Shown: positions 1-9,082 of the stretch, in pieces
How the letters are laid out: the number at the start of each line of letters is the position of its first letter
Numbering within the stretch: position 1 is the first letter of the stretch
NCBI RefSeq assembly: GCF_007559435.1
Contig: NZ_VMBP01000004.1
Span: 124,001 to 188,000, forward strand
DNA: 64,000 bases
DNA from: Ancylobacter moscoviensis
GTDB lineage: Bacteria; Pseudomonadota; Alphaproteobacteria; Rhizobiales; Xanthobacteraceae
Reading direction: 5' to 3'
The notes under the pieces: model-generated
Seen by the model: the letters and a program-made list of their open reading frames with translations, nothing else
What the model was told of the DNA's origin: nothing
Databases searched by the model: none
Translations under genes and position numbers: made by a program

Positions 1-2
1 CT

Positions 3-284
3 GCTCCAGCGGCGACGTCTACGCCGGCTCCGGCGGGCAACTATGTCGTTCAGATCGCGTCGGTCCGTTCGGAGGCGGAGGCCCAGTCGACCTGGCGCTC
101 GATGCAGTCGAAGTATCCCGGCATTCTCGGCAATCAGCCCTTTGCCGTCCGCCGCGCCGATCTCGGCGACCGTGGCGTCTATTATCGCGCCCAGGTAGGT
201 TCGTTCAGCTCTCGCGACGGTGCGGTGGCTCTCTGCGAGGCGCTGCGTGCGCAGGGCGGCGACTGCATGGTTCAGCGTAACTGA
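3..284 (+). CDS. SPOR-domain protein (3' end only)
   Basis: Only the C-terminal part of this gene is inside the window; the reading frame is open from base 3 and ends with TGA at 282-284. The visible 93 residues begin with an Ala/Pro/Thr-rich linker and then a SPOR fold: 'YVVQIASV' opens the domain, 'YYRAQVGSF' forms its central strand, and it closes with 'GGDCMVQRN'. SPOR domains bind denuded septal peptidoglycan and localise proteins to the division site. The N-terminal part, normally a membrane anchor, is outside. In related genomes this gene lies between argS and nagZ, which fits the downstream neighbour. The domain call is firm; the exact role is not known. Confidence 0.85.
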   Translation, partial: APAATSTPAPAGNYVVQIASVRSEAEAQSTWRSMQSKYPGILGNQPFAVRRADLGDRGVYYRAQVGSFSSRDGAVALCEALRAQGGDCMVQRN

Positions 285-303
285 TCCGGCGGCGTTTCCC
301 GAC

Positions 304-1332
304 ATGAGCCAGTCCACGGCGCCGCGCGCCTTCATTACCGGGTGCGCCGGCACCTTCTTCACGCCCGACGAGGTCGACTTCCTGCGGGAAGCCGCCCCTT
401 GGGGGCTGATCCTGTTCCGCCGCAATGTCGAGGCGCCGGCGCAGGTAGCCGCGCTGGTCAATGCCTTCCGCGCCATCGTCGGGCGCGAGGATGCGCCGGT
501 GCTGATCGATCAGGAAGGCGGGCGGGTGCAGCGCCTCGGGCCGCCGCACTGGCCGGTCTACCCGCCGGCGGAAGTGTTCGCCCGCCGCGCCGAGGCTGGC
601 GATCCGCAGGCTGCGGCGACCGCGGCGCGGCTCGGCGCGCGGCTGATGGCGACCGACCTCGCGGCCGTCGGCATCAATGTGGATTGCGTTCCCTGTGCCG
701 ATCTCCGCCTGCCGGAGGGCCATGGCATCATCGGCGACCGGGCCTATGGTTCGACGCCCGTGCAGGTCGCGGCGCTCGCCCGTGCGGCGGCGGAAGGGCT
801 GATGAGCGGTGGTGTCCTGCCGGTTCTCAAGCACATTCCCGGCCATGGCCGTGCGCGTGCCGACAGCCATGAGAGCCTGCCGGTCGTCGAGACGTCGCGG
901 GCGGAACTGGAGGCCACGGACTTCGAGCCGTTCCGCCTGCTGGCGGACCTGCCGCTCGGCATGACGGCGCATGTCGTCTACACGGCGATAGACCCGGACC
1001 GTCCGGCGACGACGTCGAAGCGCGTGATCGACGAGATCATCCGCGGCCATATCGGTTTCGATGGCGCGCTGATGAGCGACGATCTCTCCATGGGCGCCCT
1101 TGCCGGCTCGCTGGCCAGCCGGGCCGAGGCCTCCTTCGCCGCCGGCTGCGACCTCGCGCTTCACTGCAACGGCCGCATCGACGAGATGCGCGAAGTGGCG
1201 TCGCGCTCGCCGGTACTGGAGGGGGAGGCGGCACGACGCTGCGCTGCGGCCCTCGCGCGGATCGCGCCGGTCGAGGAAATGGTGCTGAGCGAGGCACGCG
1301 CGCGTTTTTCGGATATGATCGCGGCGTCCTGA
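304..1332 (+). CDS. nagZ: Beta-N-acetylhexosaminidase NagZ (GH3)
   Basis: A 342-residue glycoside hydrolase family 3 enzyme that removes N-acetylglucosamine from cytoplasmic muropeptides during peptidoglycan recycling. Diagnostic motifs are 'KHIPGHGRA' with D187-S188-H189 (the flexible His/Asp loop of NagZ) near residues 176-189, and 'SDDLSM' at about 258-263, which contains the family's catalytic aspartate; 'LIDQEGGRVQRL' near residue 70 is also typical. An in-frame upstream ATG at 220 lies inside the SPOR gene and would add 28 atypical residues, so ATG 304, twenty bases after the previous stop, is preferred, although its ribosome binding site is weak. The length matches the family. It probably shares a transcript with the SPOR gene and scpA. 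Confidence 0.93.
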   Translation: MSQSTAPRAFITGCAGTFFTPDEVDFLREAAPWGLILFRRNVEAPAQVAALVNAFRAIVGREDAPVLIDQEGGRVQRLGPPHWPVYPPAEVFARRAEAGDPQAAATAARLGARLMATDLAAVGINVDCVPCADLRLPEGHGIIGDRAYGSTPVQVAALARAAAEGLMSGGVLPVLKHIPGHGRARADSHESLPVVETSRAELEATDFEPFRLLADLPLGMTAHVVYTAIDPDRPATTSKRVIDEIIRGHIGFDGALMSDDLSMGALAGSLASRAEASFAAGCDLALHCNGRIDEMREVASRSPVLEGEAARRCAAALARIAPVEEMVLSEARARFSDMIAAS

Positions 1333-1351
1333 ACGCCAGCCGCGGTCTGCC

Positions 1352-2161
1352 ATGGTTCAAAGCCAGTTCTCGTTCGAAGCGGATGCCGTGCGCCAGGCGG
1401 GCGATCCCGCGCTGGTGGTCGACGTCGACGGCTTCGAAGGACCGCTGGACCTGCTGCTGGCGCTGGCGCGCACGCAGAAGGTGGACCTCTCGCGGATCTC
1501 CATCCTCGAACTTGCCGAGCAGTATCTGCACTTCGTCGACGAGGCGCGGCGCATAAGGCTGGAACTCGCCGCCGACTACCTGGTCATGGCGGCCTGGCTC
1601 GCCTATCTGAAATCGCGCCTGCTGTTGCCGGACCCTCCGAAGGAGGAGGGGCCGAGCGCTTCCGAACTCGCGGCTGATCTCGCCGAGCGGCTGCGCCGGC
1701 TGGAGCGCATCCGCGCCGCCGCCGCCCATCTCGCCACCCGCGACCGTATCGGCCACGAGGTCTTCCCGCGTGGCGCCCCGGAGCCGCTGGTGCCTTCCGG
1801 CCCGGTGGTCTACGAGGCGACGCTTTATGACCTGCTCGCCGCCTACGGTGCCCAGCGCCAGAAGATGGCGCTTTCCCATGTGCGCTTCGCCCCGCGCAAC
1901 GTCATCTCGCTGGCCGATGCGCGCGAGCGGCTGGAGCGGCTGATCGGCCGGCTGGCGCTGCACGGCGAGTGGGCGCGGCTCGACGGTTTTCTGCTGAACT
2001 GGATCGCCGATCCCAAGATGCGGGCGACGGCGCTCGCCTCGGGTTTCTCGGCGACGCTGGAGATGGTGCGCGAGGGCCTGATCGAGGTGCAGCAGGACGA
2101 CGCCTTCGCGCCGATCTGGATCCGCAGCCGGGGTGATGCCGGGCCGGAGGAGGGCGCATGA
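1352..2161 (+). CDS. scpA: Segregation and condensation protein A
   Basis: A 269-residue kleisin that bridges the heads of the SMC dimer and works with ScpB in chromosome compaction and segregation. The N-terminal motif 'FEGPLDLLLALARTQKVDL' (about residues 29-47) is the hallmark ScpA signature, followed by 'YLVMAAWLAYLKSRLLLP'; the C-terminal winged-helix part has 'IEVQQDDAFAPIWI'. The start ATG is 19 bases after nagZ. The stop codon overlaps the scpB start in an ATGA tetranucleotide, so the two subunits are probably translationally coupled. Confidence 0.95.
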   Translation: MVQSQFSFEADAVRQAGDPALVVDVDGFEGPLDLLLALARTQKVDLSRISILELAEQYLHFVDEARRIRLELAADYLVMAAWLAYLKSRLLLPDPPKEEGPSASELAADLAERLRRLERIRAAAAHLATRDRIGHEVFPRGAPEPLVPSGPVVYEATLYDLLAAYGAQRQKMALSHVRFAPRNVISLADARERLERLIGRLALHGEWARLDGFLLNWIADPKMRATALASGFSATLEMVREGLIEVQQDDAFAPIWIRSRGDAGPEEGA

Positions 2162-2907
2162 GCGCGGAGGCCGCCCGTTCCGTTCGCCCGGCAGATGAAG
2201 ATGTTGCGCAGGAGACCGCGTCTGCGGCGTCGCGCCCTGGGCGGGATCCGGCGCTGCGCCTGCTGGAAGCCATGCTGTTCGCCGCCGGCGAGCCGCTCGA
2301 CGAGGCGACCATCGCCGCGCGGCTGCCGGAAGGTGCGGATGTGCGCGGGCTGCTCGCCGATCTCTCCGCCGACTATGCCGACCGGGGGGTCAATCTCGTT
2401 CGCGTGGCCGGGAAGTGGATGCTGCGCACCGCGCCCGATCTCGGCTTCCTGCTGGCGCGCGACAAACCGGAGCCGCGCCGCCTGTCGCGCGCGGCGCTCG
2501 AGACGCTGGCGATCATCGCCTATCACCAGCCGGTGACGCGCGCGGAGATCGAGGAAATCCGTGGTGTCTCGACCAACAAGGGCACGCTCGACGTGCTCCT
2601 CGCGTCCGGCTGGATCCGGTTGCGCGGCCGCCGCCGCAGCCCCGGACGGCCGGTGACCTACGGGACGACGGAGACCTTTCTCGTTCACTACGGGCTGGAC
2701 ACCATCGGCGACTTGCCGGGCCTCGATGAACTGCGTGGCACCGGCCTGATTGACGCGCGGGTCTCCGCGGGCCTAACGGTGCCCTTGCCGAGCGACGATC
2801 CGGCGCTGAAGGACGATGAGGATCCGTTGGAGCCGGAATTCGACCTGTCCTTCGCGCCCGAGTCGGACGAGGGCGAAGAGTACGGGGGCGAGGACGAGGA
2901 GGGCTGA
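2158..2907 (+). CDS. scpB: Segregation and condensation protein B
   Basis: A 249-residue tandem winged-helix protein that dimerises and binds ScpA in the SMC-ScpAB complex. Diagnostic motifs are 'LRLLEAMLFAAGEPL' near residue 37, 'LSRAALETLAIIAYHQPVTRAEIEEIRG' in the second winged helix (about residues 110-140, partly conserved word for word in the family), and 'GRPVTYGTTETFLVHYGLD'. It carries an acidic C-terminal tail rich in Asp and Glu, common in alphaproteobacterial ScpB. It overlaps scpA by four bases and ends 36 bases before the ABC ATPase gene. Confidence 0.95.
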   Translation: MSAEAARSVRPADEDVAQETASAASRPGRDPALRLLEAMLFAAGEPLDEATIAARLPEGADVRGLLADLSADYADRGVNLVRVAGKWMLRTAPDLGFLLARDKPEPRRLSRAALETLAIIAYHQPVTRAEIEEIRGVSTNKGTLDVLLASGWIRLRGRRRSPGRPVTYGTTETFLVHYGLDTIGDLPGLDELRGTGLIDARVSAGLTVPLPSDDPALKDDEDPLEPEFDLSFAPESDEGEEYGGEDEEG

Positions 2908-2943
2908 CGCCTTCCAATCCTCGCCAGCGACAGGAGAACCCGC

Positions 2944-4023
2944 ATGTATCACGCGCTGGCCCGCACCCCGGTCTCCCTCGCCAGCCGCCTGACGCTCGAA
3001 GACGTGCGTCATGGCTATGACGAGGTGGAGGCCGTGCGCGGTGTCTCCCTCACCATCGAGCCGGGTGAGATCATCTGCCTGCTCGGTCAGTCCGGTTGCG
3101 GAAAGACCACGCTGCTGCGGCTGATCGCCGGTATTGAGCGCCCGTCGAGCGGGCGTATCCTGCTCGACAAGCAGGTGGTGGCCGGACCGGGCGTCTTCGT
3201 GCCGCCGGAGAAGCGCAATATCGGCCTCGTCTTCCAAGATTATGCGCTGTTTCCCCATCTCACCAACGTGCAGAACGTCGCCTTCGGCCTGCGGGCGCTG
3301 AAGCCGGCGGAGGCGCATGACGAGGCGGTCCGGGCGCTTCAGAGAGTGCGGCTGGAGGAGCACGCAGGCGACTATCCACATGCCCTTTCCGGCGGCGAGC
3401 AGCAGCGCGTCGCCCTGGCCCGCGCGCTCGTGCCACGCCCCGGCATTCTCCTTATGGACGAGCCGTTCTCCGGGCTCGACAGTCGGCTCCGGAGCAGTGT
3501 GCGCACCGAAACGCTCAAGGTGCTGCGCGACGCCCGCGCGACCTGCATCATCGTCACGCACGACCCCGAGGAAGCCATGCGACTGGGCGACCGTATCGCG
3601 CTGATGCGCAAGGGCGTGCTGGTTCAGGTGGGCACGCCGGATGAGCTCTACCTCCACCCGGTGGACCTCGACGTCGCCCGTTTCTTCTGTGAAACCAACG
3701 AGGTGGAGGGAGACGTCACCGGTGGCCAAGTCGTGACCCCGCTCGGGTCTTTCGCCGCACCCGGCCTCGCCGAGGGTACGCCGGCGGTTGCCGCCATCCG
3801 GCCGCAGGGGATCGAGCTCATGGCCCCCGGCTCGGGCGTGCCGGGTCGAATCGTCAATCACCGTTTTCTCGGTGAACTCGACCTCTACGAGGTGGCCGTG
3901 GCGGGGCTCGATCGTCCTTTGGTCGCAAGACGTCGCACCAAGGCGGGCCTATTGCGTGGGCATGACGTCGGAGTGAACATCGAGCCGGCGGAGGTCCTTG
4001 TCTTCGCCACGGGCCGGCCCTAG
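2944..4023 (+). CDS. ABC transporter ATP-binding protein, Fe3+/polyamine type
   Basis: A 359-residue ATPase with all standard elements: Walker A 'GQSGCGKTT' (about 48-56), signature 'LSGGEQQR' (about 148-155), Walker B 'ILLMDEP' (about 168-174) and switch His 206 in 'THDPEEA'. The C-terminal 90 residues form a TOBE-type domain ('[10 protein letters not shown]'), as in FbpC, PotA and related import ATPases of the CUT1/POT/FeT group. No permease or binding-protein gene is nearby, so its partners must be encoded elsewhere or it is an orphan. A good ribosome binding site (AGGAGA, 2931-2936) precedes the ATG. It sits between scpB and tatA, two genes normally adjacent or nearly so in Rhizobiales. 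The substrate cannot be told from sequence; iron(III), polyamine or thiamine are possibilities. Confidence 0.85.
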   Translation: MYHALARTPVSLASRLTLEDVRHGYDEVEAVRGVSLTIEPGEIICLLGQSGCGKTTLLRLIAGIERPSSGRILLDKQVVAGPGVFVPPEKRNIGLVFQDYALFPHLTNVQNVAFGLRALKPAEAHDEAVRALQRVRLEEHAGDYPHALSGGEQQRVALARALVPRPGILLMDEPFSGLDSRLRSSVRTETLKVLRDARATCIIVTHDPEEAMRLGDRIALMRKGVLVQVGTPDELYLHPVDLDVARFFCETNEVEGDVTGGQVVTPLGSFAAPGLAEGTPAVAAIRPQGIELMAPGSGVPGRIVNHRFLGELDLYEVAVAGLDRPLVARRRTKAGLLRGHDVGVNIEPAEVLVFATGRP

Positions 4024-4090
4024 TGTCCGGGTTCAATTGCGATGCGCGGCCGCGAGGGGCCGGCGGCGTTTCGGACAGGGAGTTGGTGTT

Positions 4091-4315
4091 ATGGGTTCGT
4101 TGAGCATCTGGCATTGGATCATCGTGCTGGTGGTGGTGCTCCTCCTCTTCGGTCGCGGCAAGCTGTCCGAGCTGATGGGCGATGCCGCCAAGGGCATCAA
4201 GGCCTTCAAGAAGGGCATGGCCGACGACGAAGAGACGCCGGCGAAGCCGGCGGAGCCGGTGCGTTCGATCGAGCATCCGTCCAAGGTGGAAGCCGAGCAG
4301 ACCAAGGTCAGCTGA
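4091..4315 (+). CDS. tatA: Twin-arginine translocase subunit TatA
   Basis: A 74-residue protein that forms the size-variable conducting element of the Tat system for folded proteins in the inner membrane. The sequence shows a short periplasmic N-terminus, one transmembrane helix (residues about 7-20), the '[13 protein letters not shown]' hinge and amphipathic helix, and a charged tail. A longer frame starts at 3998, but ATG 4091 is preceded by AGGGAG (4077-4082) and gives the correct TatA N-terminus 'MGSLSIWHW'. It is followed by tatB and tatC in the same direction. Confidence 0.95.
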   Translation: MGSLSIWHWIIVLVVVLLLFGRGKLSELMGDAAKGIKAFKKGMADDEETPAKPAEPVRSIEHPSKVEAEQTKVS

Positions 4316-4375
4316 TTTCGGCCTGTCGGCCTCACGGATCGGGGAGGGCCGCGGATCGCGGCCCCGGCTTAACGC

Positions 4376-5224
4376 ATGTTTGATATCGGCTGGTCCGAGC
4401 TTCTGGTGATCGGCGTCGTCGCCCTCGTGGTGATCGGGCCGAAGGAATTGCCGCGCGTCCTGCGCACGGTCGGGCAGGGCGTCGCCAAGCTGCGGCGCAT
4501 GGCGGGCGAGTTCCAGGGCCAGTTCAACGAGGCGCTGCGCGAGGCGGAGCTGTCCGACCTCAAGGATAATGTCAGCGCGCTCAAGAACGATCTTTCCGGC
4601 CTCGCCACGGATGCGCGAAATTCCATCTCGAACGCGATTCCGACCAACCCCCTGCAGGATATCGAGACGGAGCTGAAGGCGCCGACCGGCAGCGTGGAAC
4701 GCGCCGATCTGCCAGCGGCAGGCACCGCGTCGGCATCGGATGCCGTGGCGGACCAGCTTCCGCCCCCGGGCGATCTGGAGCCGCACCCCTTCGAGACCAT
4801 CGAAGAGGAGGTGCGCACCGCTGCCGCTCAGCTGGAGCCGGCGAAGACCGAGCCGGTCAAGGCGGAAGCCGCCAAGAGCGAGCCCGCCGGGACCGAGGGC
4901 AAGACCGCGACCGCAAAGACGGAGCCGGCCGTCGCGCAGGCCGCGGCGGACGCTAAGCCGAAGCGTAGTCGGGTCGCCGCCAAGCCGGCGGCGAAAGTTG
5001 CGGCATCGGCCGAAGCGACGCCGAAGAAACCTGCCGTCCGGCGCGCGCCGCGCAAGAACGCTACCGTCGAGCCCGAAGTGTCGGCTGCCGTCGCTGATCT
5101 CGACGCGCCGGCACCCGCGCGCAAGCCGGCCTCGAAGCCCGAACCGAAGACGACCGGCAAGGTGGCGGCGAAGCCGCGCGCCAAGGCGAAGCCGGATACC
5201 GGCAATGAAGGGCCGGCCGCATGA
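4376..5224 (+). CDS. tatB: Twin-arginine translocase subunit TatB, long-tailed
   Basis: A 282-residue TatB. The N-terminus 'MFDIGWSELLVIGVVALVV' followed by 'IGPKELPRVLRTVG' is the TatB signature (membrane helix, Pro hinge, amphipathic helix). TatB binds TatC and helps to recognise twin-arginine signal peptides. The region beyond about residue 100 is a low-complexity Ala/Lys/Pro/Glu-rich tail of some 180 residues with many 'KPA' and 'KTEP' repeats, much longer than the E. coli protein (171 residues in total) and presumably disordered. The stop overlaps tatC in ATGA. Confidence 0.94.
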   Translation: MFDIGWSELLVIGVVALVVIGPKELPRVLRTVGQGVAKLRRMAGEFQGQFNEALREAELSDLKDNVSALKNDLSGLATDARNSISNAIPTNPLQDIETELKAPTGSVERADLPAAGTASASDAVADQLPPPGDLEPHPFETIEEEVRTAAAQLEPAKTEPVKAEAAKSEPAGTEGKTATAKTEPAVAQAAADAKPKRSRVAAKPAAKVAASAEATPKKPAVRRAPRKNATVEPEVSAAVADLDAPAPARKPASKPEPKTTGKVAAKPRAKAKPDTGNEGPAA

Positions 5225-6012
5225 GCCAGGATGACATCGACGCCTCCAAGGCTCCGCTGATCGAACACCTGATCGAGCTGCGCGCGCGGCTGATCAAGTC
5301 GCTGATCGCCTTCTTCATCGCCTTCATTGCCTGCTTCATGCTGGGCAAGTTCATCTACAACATCCTGCTCTGGCCCTATGAGTTTGCGGCCGGCGGGACG
5401 GAGCACGTGAAGCTCATTTACACGGCGCCGCAGGAATTCCTGTTCACGCAGATCAAGCTCGGCATGTTCGGGGCGGCGTTCATCTCCTTCCCCATCGTGG
5501 CGACGCAGATCTACATGTTCGTGGCGCCGGGCCTCTACAGCCACGAGCGTAACGCCTTCCGGCCCTATCTCATCGCGACGCCGGTGTGCTTCCTCATCGG
5601 GGCGGGCTTCGTCTATTTCGTCGCCATGCCGCTGGCGATGACCTACTTCCTCTCCATGCAGCAGATGGCGGGGCCGGGCTCGGCGGAAATCTCGATGCTG
5701 CCGCAGGTCAGCGAATATCTGTCGCTGATCATGACGCTGATCTTCGCCTTCGGCATCTGCTTCCAGTTGCCCGTCGTCCTGACCCTTCTGGCGCGGATCG
5801 GCATCGTCACCTCCGACCAGCTCAAGAAGTTCCGCCGCTACGCCATCGTCGGCGTGTTCGTCCTGGCGGCGGTGCTGACGCCGCCGGATGTGGTAAGCCA
5901 GTTCGCTCTGGCCATCCCGACCTTGCTTCTCTACGAGGTCTCGGTCTACCTCGTGCGCGTCATCGAGAAGAAGCGCTCGGCGGCAGAGGCGACGGAGAGT
6001 TCCGCCGCCTGA
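5221..6012 (+). CDS. tatC: Twin-arginine translocase subunit TatC
   Basis: A 263-residue polytopic membrane protein, the core receptor of the Tat translocase for RR signal peptides. Characteristic motifs are '[12 protein letters not shown]' near the N-terminus, the '[16 protein letters not shown]' segment, '[21 protein letters not shown]' split around residue 100, and 'ADV'-type '[19 protein letters not shown]' near the C-terminus. Six membrane helices can be drawn. It begins inside the tatB stop codon (ATGA overlap) and ends 28 bases before serS. Confidence 0.96.
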   Translation: MSQDDIDASKAPLIEHLIELRARLIKSLIAFFIAFIACFMLGKFIYNILLWPYEFAAGGTEHVKLIYTAPQEFLFTQIKLGMFGAAFISFPIVATQIYMFVAPGLYSHERNAFRPYLIATPVCFLIGAGFVYFVAMPLAMTYFLSMQQMAGPGSAEISMLPQVSEYLSLIMTLIFAFGICFQLPVVLTLLARIGIVTSDQLKKFRRYAIVGVFVLAAVLTPPDVVSQFALAIPTLLLYEVSVYLVRVIEKKRSAAEATESSAA

Positions 6013-6040
6013 GGCGGATGGTTCTGAAGGACGGACTTCC

Positions 6041-7489
6041 ATGCACGACATCAAGTGGATCCGCGAGGAGCCGCGCGGTCTTGTCGACGCGCTGGTGCGG
6101 CGCGGCACGATCGAGGCCGAGGCGCAGGCGCTGGTCGATGGCCTGATCGCGCTCGACGAGCGCCGCCGGAGCGGCATCGGCAAGCTGGAAGAGCTACAGG
6201 CCCGTCGCAACGCCGCCTCCAAGGAGATCGGCGCCGCCAAGAAGGACGGCCAGAACGACCGCGCCGAGGCGCTGATGGCCGAGGTTGCCGCGCTCAAGAC
6301 CGACATTCCCGCGCTGGAAGAGGACGTGAAGGCGGCCGAGGCCGAGCTGTTCGAAAAGCTCGCCGCCATCCCGAACGCGCCGCTGGCCGAGGTTCCTTTC
6401 GGCAAGGACGAGCACGACAATGTCGAGTTCACGCGCTTCGGCGAGAAGCGCGCCTATGCCTTCACGCCGAAGCAGCATTTCGAGATCGGCGAGGCGCTCG
6501 GCCAGATGGATTTCGAAGCCGCGGCAAAGCTCTCCGGCGCCCGCTTCGTCGTCCTGAAGAACAGGCTGGCGCGGCTGGAGCGGGCCATCGGCCAGTTCTT
6601 CATCGACACGCACACGACCGAGCATGGCTACATGGAAGTGGCGCCGCCCGTGCTCGTGCGGGACGAGGCGATGTTCGGCACGGCTCAGCTTCCGAAGTTC
6701 CGGGAGGATCAGTTCGCTGCTGGGTACAAGTTATCAAACAAGGAATTGTATCGCGAGAATGACATTCAGGCCCGAAAGCTTGCTGCGCAGGAGCTAAAGA
6801 AGCTTGAGAGCGAAGTTACGCTTTTCGACTTGGTTGACGGAGATTTTTACGAAAAGGCTGTTGCTCTTATTCCCGAGCGAGCCAGCTTTTGGCTCATTCC
6901 TACGGCCGAGGTGCCGCTGACCAACCTCGTGGCCCAGTCTATCCTCTCCGAGGAAGAGCTGCCGCTGCGCTTCACCGCGCTCACACCCTGCTTCCGCGCC
7001 GAGGCGGGATCGGCGGGGCGCGATACGCGCGGGATGATCCGTCAGCACCAGTTCAACAAGGTGGAGATGGTCTCCATCACCACGCCCGAGAAGTCGCTGG
7101 AAGAGCAGGAGCGCATGCTCGCCTGCGCGCAGGCGGTGCTGAAGAAGCTCGACCTGCACCACCGGGTGGTGACGCTGTGCACCGGCGACATGGGCTTCGC
7201 CTCGGCCCGTACCTTCGACATCGAGGTGTGGCTGCCGGGGCAGGACGCCTATCGCGAGATTTCGTCGGTCTCGACCTGCTCCGATTTCCAGGCGCGCCGC
7301 ATGAACGCGCGCTACCGTCCGAAGGACGCGAAGTCCCCGCGCTTCGTCCACACGCTCAACGGTTCGGGCGTGGCGGTGGGGCGCGCCATGGTGGCGATCC
7401 TCGAGAACTACCAGAACGAGGACGGCTCGGTGACGGTGCCGGACGTGCTGGTGCCCTATATGGGCGGGCTGACGAAGATCGAGCGGTAG
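6041..7489 (+). CDS. serS: Seryl-tRNA synthetase with an in-frame insertion
   Basis: A class II aminoacyl-tRNA synthetase that charges tRNA-Ser (and tRNA-Sec where present). The N-terminal coiled-coil arm spans roughly residues 1-110; the catalytic core has '[12 protein letters not shown]' (the TxE serine-binding loop), motif 2 '[14 protein letters not shown]' and motif 3 '[14 protein letters not shown]'. The protein is 482 residues, about 55 longer than the usual 425-430. The excess is one block, about residues 226-283, between 'LPKFREDQF' and 'WLIPTAEV'. This block is AT-rich (about 47% GC by my count over 6721-6900) in an otherwise clearly GC-rich gene and uses codons such as TTA, TCA, CTA and GTT that are rare in its neighbours. 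All catalytic motifs are intact, so the enzyme is probably active. Confidence 0.93.
   Translation: MHDIKWIREEPRGLVDALVRRGTIEAEAQALVDGLIALDERRRSGIGKLEELQARRNAASKEIGAAKKDGQNDRAEALMAEVAALKTDIPALEEDVKAAEAELFEKLAAIPNAPLAEVPFGKDEHDNVEFTRFGEKRAYAFTPKQHFEIGEALGQMDFEAAAKLSGARFVVLKNRLARLERAIGQFFIDTHTTEHGYMEVAPPVLVRDEAMFGTAQLPKFREDQFAAGYKLSNKELYRENDIQARKLAAQELKKLESEVTLFDLVDGDFYEKAVALIPERASFWLIPTAEVPLTNLVAQSILSEEELPLRFTALTPCFRAEAGSAGRDTRGMIRQHQFNKVEMVSITTPEKSLEEQERMLACAQAVLKKLDLHHRVVTLCTGDMGFASARTFDIEVWLPGQDAYREISSVSTCSDFQARRMNARYRPKDAKSPRFVHTLNGSGVAVGRAMVAILENYQNEDGSVTVPDVLVPYMGGLTKIER
6716..6889 (+). other. AT-rich in-frame insertion within serS
   Basis: Segment of 174 bases encoding 58 residues between the conserved 'REDQF' and 'WLIPTAEV' of SerRS. 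Other SerRS proteins have a short linker here (about 14 residues in E. coli, somewhat longer in some Rhizobiales). The segment is predicted mostly helical and charged ('[16 protein letters not shown]'). Base composition and codon choice change abruptly at both edges. I found no clear target-site duplication and no long palindrome, so it does not look like a typical palindromic element. It may be a foreign peptide-coding insertion or a segment from a recombined allele. Confidence 0.7.
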
Positions 7490-7513
7490 AGCGAGAAGGG
7501 GACGGAACGGGCG

Positions 7514-8278
7514 ATGCGCATCCTGGTCACGAACGACGACGGCATCCATGCTCCGGGGCTCGACGCCTGCGCGCGGATCGCGCGCGCGCTGTCGGACGAT
7601 GTGTGGGTGGTGGCGCCCGAGTTCGATCAGTCGGGCGTGTCGCACTCTCTCTCGCTCTCCGATCCGCTGCGCCTGCGTCAGGTGGAGGAGCGGCGCTTCG
7701 CCGTGAAGGGGACACCGACTGACTGCGTGATCATGGCCGTCCGGCACATATTGAAGGACGCCAAGCCCGACCTCGTGCTCTCGGGCATCAATCGCGGCCA
7801 GAACGTCGCCGAGGATGTGGGCTATTCCGGCACCGTCGCCGGCGCCATGGAAGGCACGGTGCTCGGCATTCCTTCCATCGCGCTGTCGCAGGCCTATGGC
7901 CTCGAGACGCGGAAGGCGCCGCCCTATCACGTGGCGGAGCACTGGGGTCCGAAGGTCGTGCGCACGCTGCTGGACGAAGGGATTCCGGAGGGCATCCTCG
8001 TCAACGTGAACTTCCCCAACCGTCCCGTCGACGAGGTGAAGGGTATCGCGGTCACGGCGCAGGGGCGGCGCAATCAGGACCTGCTGCGCATCGACGAGCG
8101 GGCGGACGGACGCGGCAATCCCTATTTCTGGATCGCCTTCGAGAAACGCATCTTCGATACCGTGAACGGCTCGGACCTCCACGCGCTCGATCAAGGCTGC
8201 ATCTCGGTCACGCCGCTGCGGCTCGACATGACCGACGAGCCGATGATGACGCGGCTCGCGCAGCTATTCTCCCGCTGA
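7514..8278 (+). CDS. surE: 5'/3'-nucleotidase SurE
   Basis: A 254-residue divalent-metal-dependent nucleoside monophosphate phosphatase of the SurE family, which salvages nucleotides and helps in stress survival. The metal site is visible as D8-D9 in '[12 protein letters not shown]', S40 in 'FDQSGVSHS' and the Asn of 'SGINRGQN' near residue 95; 'GTPTDCV' is also conserved. The start is at 7514, after AAGGGGACGG. The gene is followed 38 bases later by pcm, and the surE-pcm-nlpD-like order is the same as in gammaproteobacteria. Confidence 0.96.
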   Translation: MRILVTNDDGIHAPGLDACARIARALSDDVWVVAPEFDQSGVSHSLSLSDPLRLRQVEERRFAVKGTPTDCVIMAVRHILKDAKPDLVLSGINRGQNVAEDVGYSGTVAGAMEGTVLGIPSIALSQAYGLETRKAPPYHVAEHWGPKVVRTLLDEGIPEGILVNVNFPNRPVDEVKGIAVTAQGRRNQDLLRIDERADGRGNPYFWIAFEKRIFDTVNGSDLHALDQGCISVTPLRLDMTDEPMMTRLAQLFSR

Positions 8279-8316
8279 TACCTCTGCGGTAAAAGCGACG
8301 GGGAGGAAGACGGCCC

Positions 8317-8973
8317 TTGACCGGACCCGACAAGGACGAAGCTGTCGAGCGCGCCGAGCTGCTGCTGGCGTTGCGCAAGCGCGGCATACGCGACCGGCCG
8401 GTCATGCGCGCCTTCGAGCAGGTGCCCCGCGAGCGTTTCGTCGAGCCGGTCTTCCGCAACCTCGCCTGGAACGACCAGGCGCTGCCGGTCGATTGCGGCC
8501 AGACCATCAGCCAGCCCACCGTGCTCGCGCTGATGACGACGGCGCTGGAACTCGAAGGCACGCATACCGTGCTCGAGATCGGGACCGGGACCGGGTACTA
8601 CGCGGCCATTCTCGGACACATCGCCGGCCATGTGGTCACGCTGGAGCGCTTCCGGACGCTGGCCGAGGCGGCGGCGCGGCGGATCGGATCGCTGGGCCTC
8701 GCCAATGTCGAGGTGTTCCTTGCCGATGGCAGGCTCGGCTATCGCGCCCGCGCGCCCTTCGACCGCATTGTGCTGGGCGCGGCTGTGGAAGAAGTGCCGT
8801 CCGCCCTGTTCGATCAGCTCGCTCCCAACGGCATCCTCGTCGCGCCCGTCGGCCCGCCGGAGGGGACGCAGGCGCTCATGCGCTACCGTCGCGGGCCGGA
8901 GGGGCTGGAGCAGCGCGAGCTCGGGTTGGTGCGCTTCGTCCCGATGCTGAGCGGCGTCGCGGCCGTGCTCTGA
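8317..8973 (+). CDS. pcm: Protein-L-isoaspartate O-methyltransferase
   Basis: A 218-residue SAM-dependent methyltransferase that repairs isoaspartyl residues in damaged proteins. The SAM-binding motif I 'LEIGTGTGYYAAIL' lies near residues 86-99; 'GQTISQPTVLALM' upstream is typical of the Pcm substrate site. The start is a TTG at 8317, supported by the strong ribosome binding site GGGAGGAAGA (8301-8310) and by the lack of an ATG before 'VMRAFEQVPRERFV'. It is probably co-transcribed with surE. Confidence 0.93.
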   Translation: MTGPDKDEAVERAELLLALRKRGIRDRPVMRAFEQVPRERFVEPVFRNLAWNDQALPVDCGQTISQPTVLALMTTALELEGTHTVLEIGTGTGYYAAILGHIAGHVVTLERFRTLAEAAARRIGSLGLANVEVFLADGRLGYRARAPFDRIVLGAAVEEVPSALFDQLAPNGILVAPVGPPEGTQALMRYRRGPEGLEQRELGLVRFVPMLSGVAAVL

Positions 8974-9009
8974 AGTCGCCGCGAATCCGTCATTTTTCCT
9001 GCTTTGATG

Positions 9010-9031
9010 CGTCGGACTTAAGCCGACGTTT
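9010..9031 (+). terminator. Weak hairpin between pcm and the NlpD-like gene
   Basis: Stem CGTCGG / CCGACG (9010-9015 and 9023-9028) with loop ACTTAAG, followed by only a short TTTA. It may be a weak terminator or attenuator in a 109-base gap, so the lipoprotein gene may have its own promoter, which I could not locate. Confidence 0.35.
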
Positions 9032-9082
9032 ACCTGTACGCCGCATTAATCATCCTCAAGTCTAGCGTTCGGGTGTGGTGCG

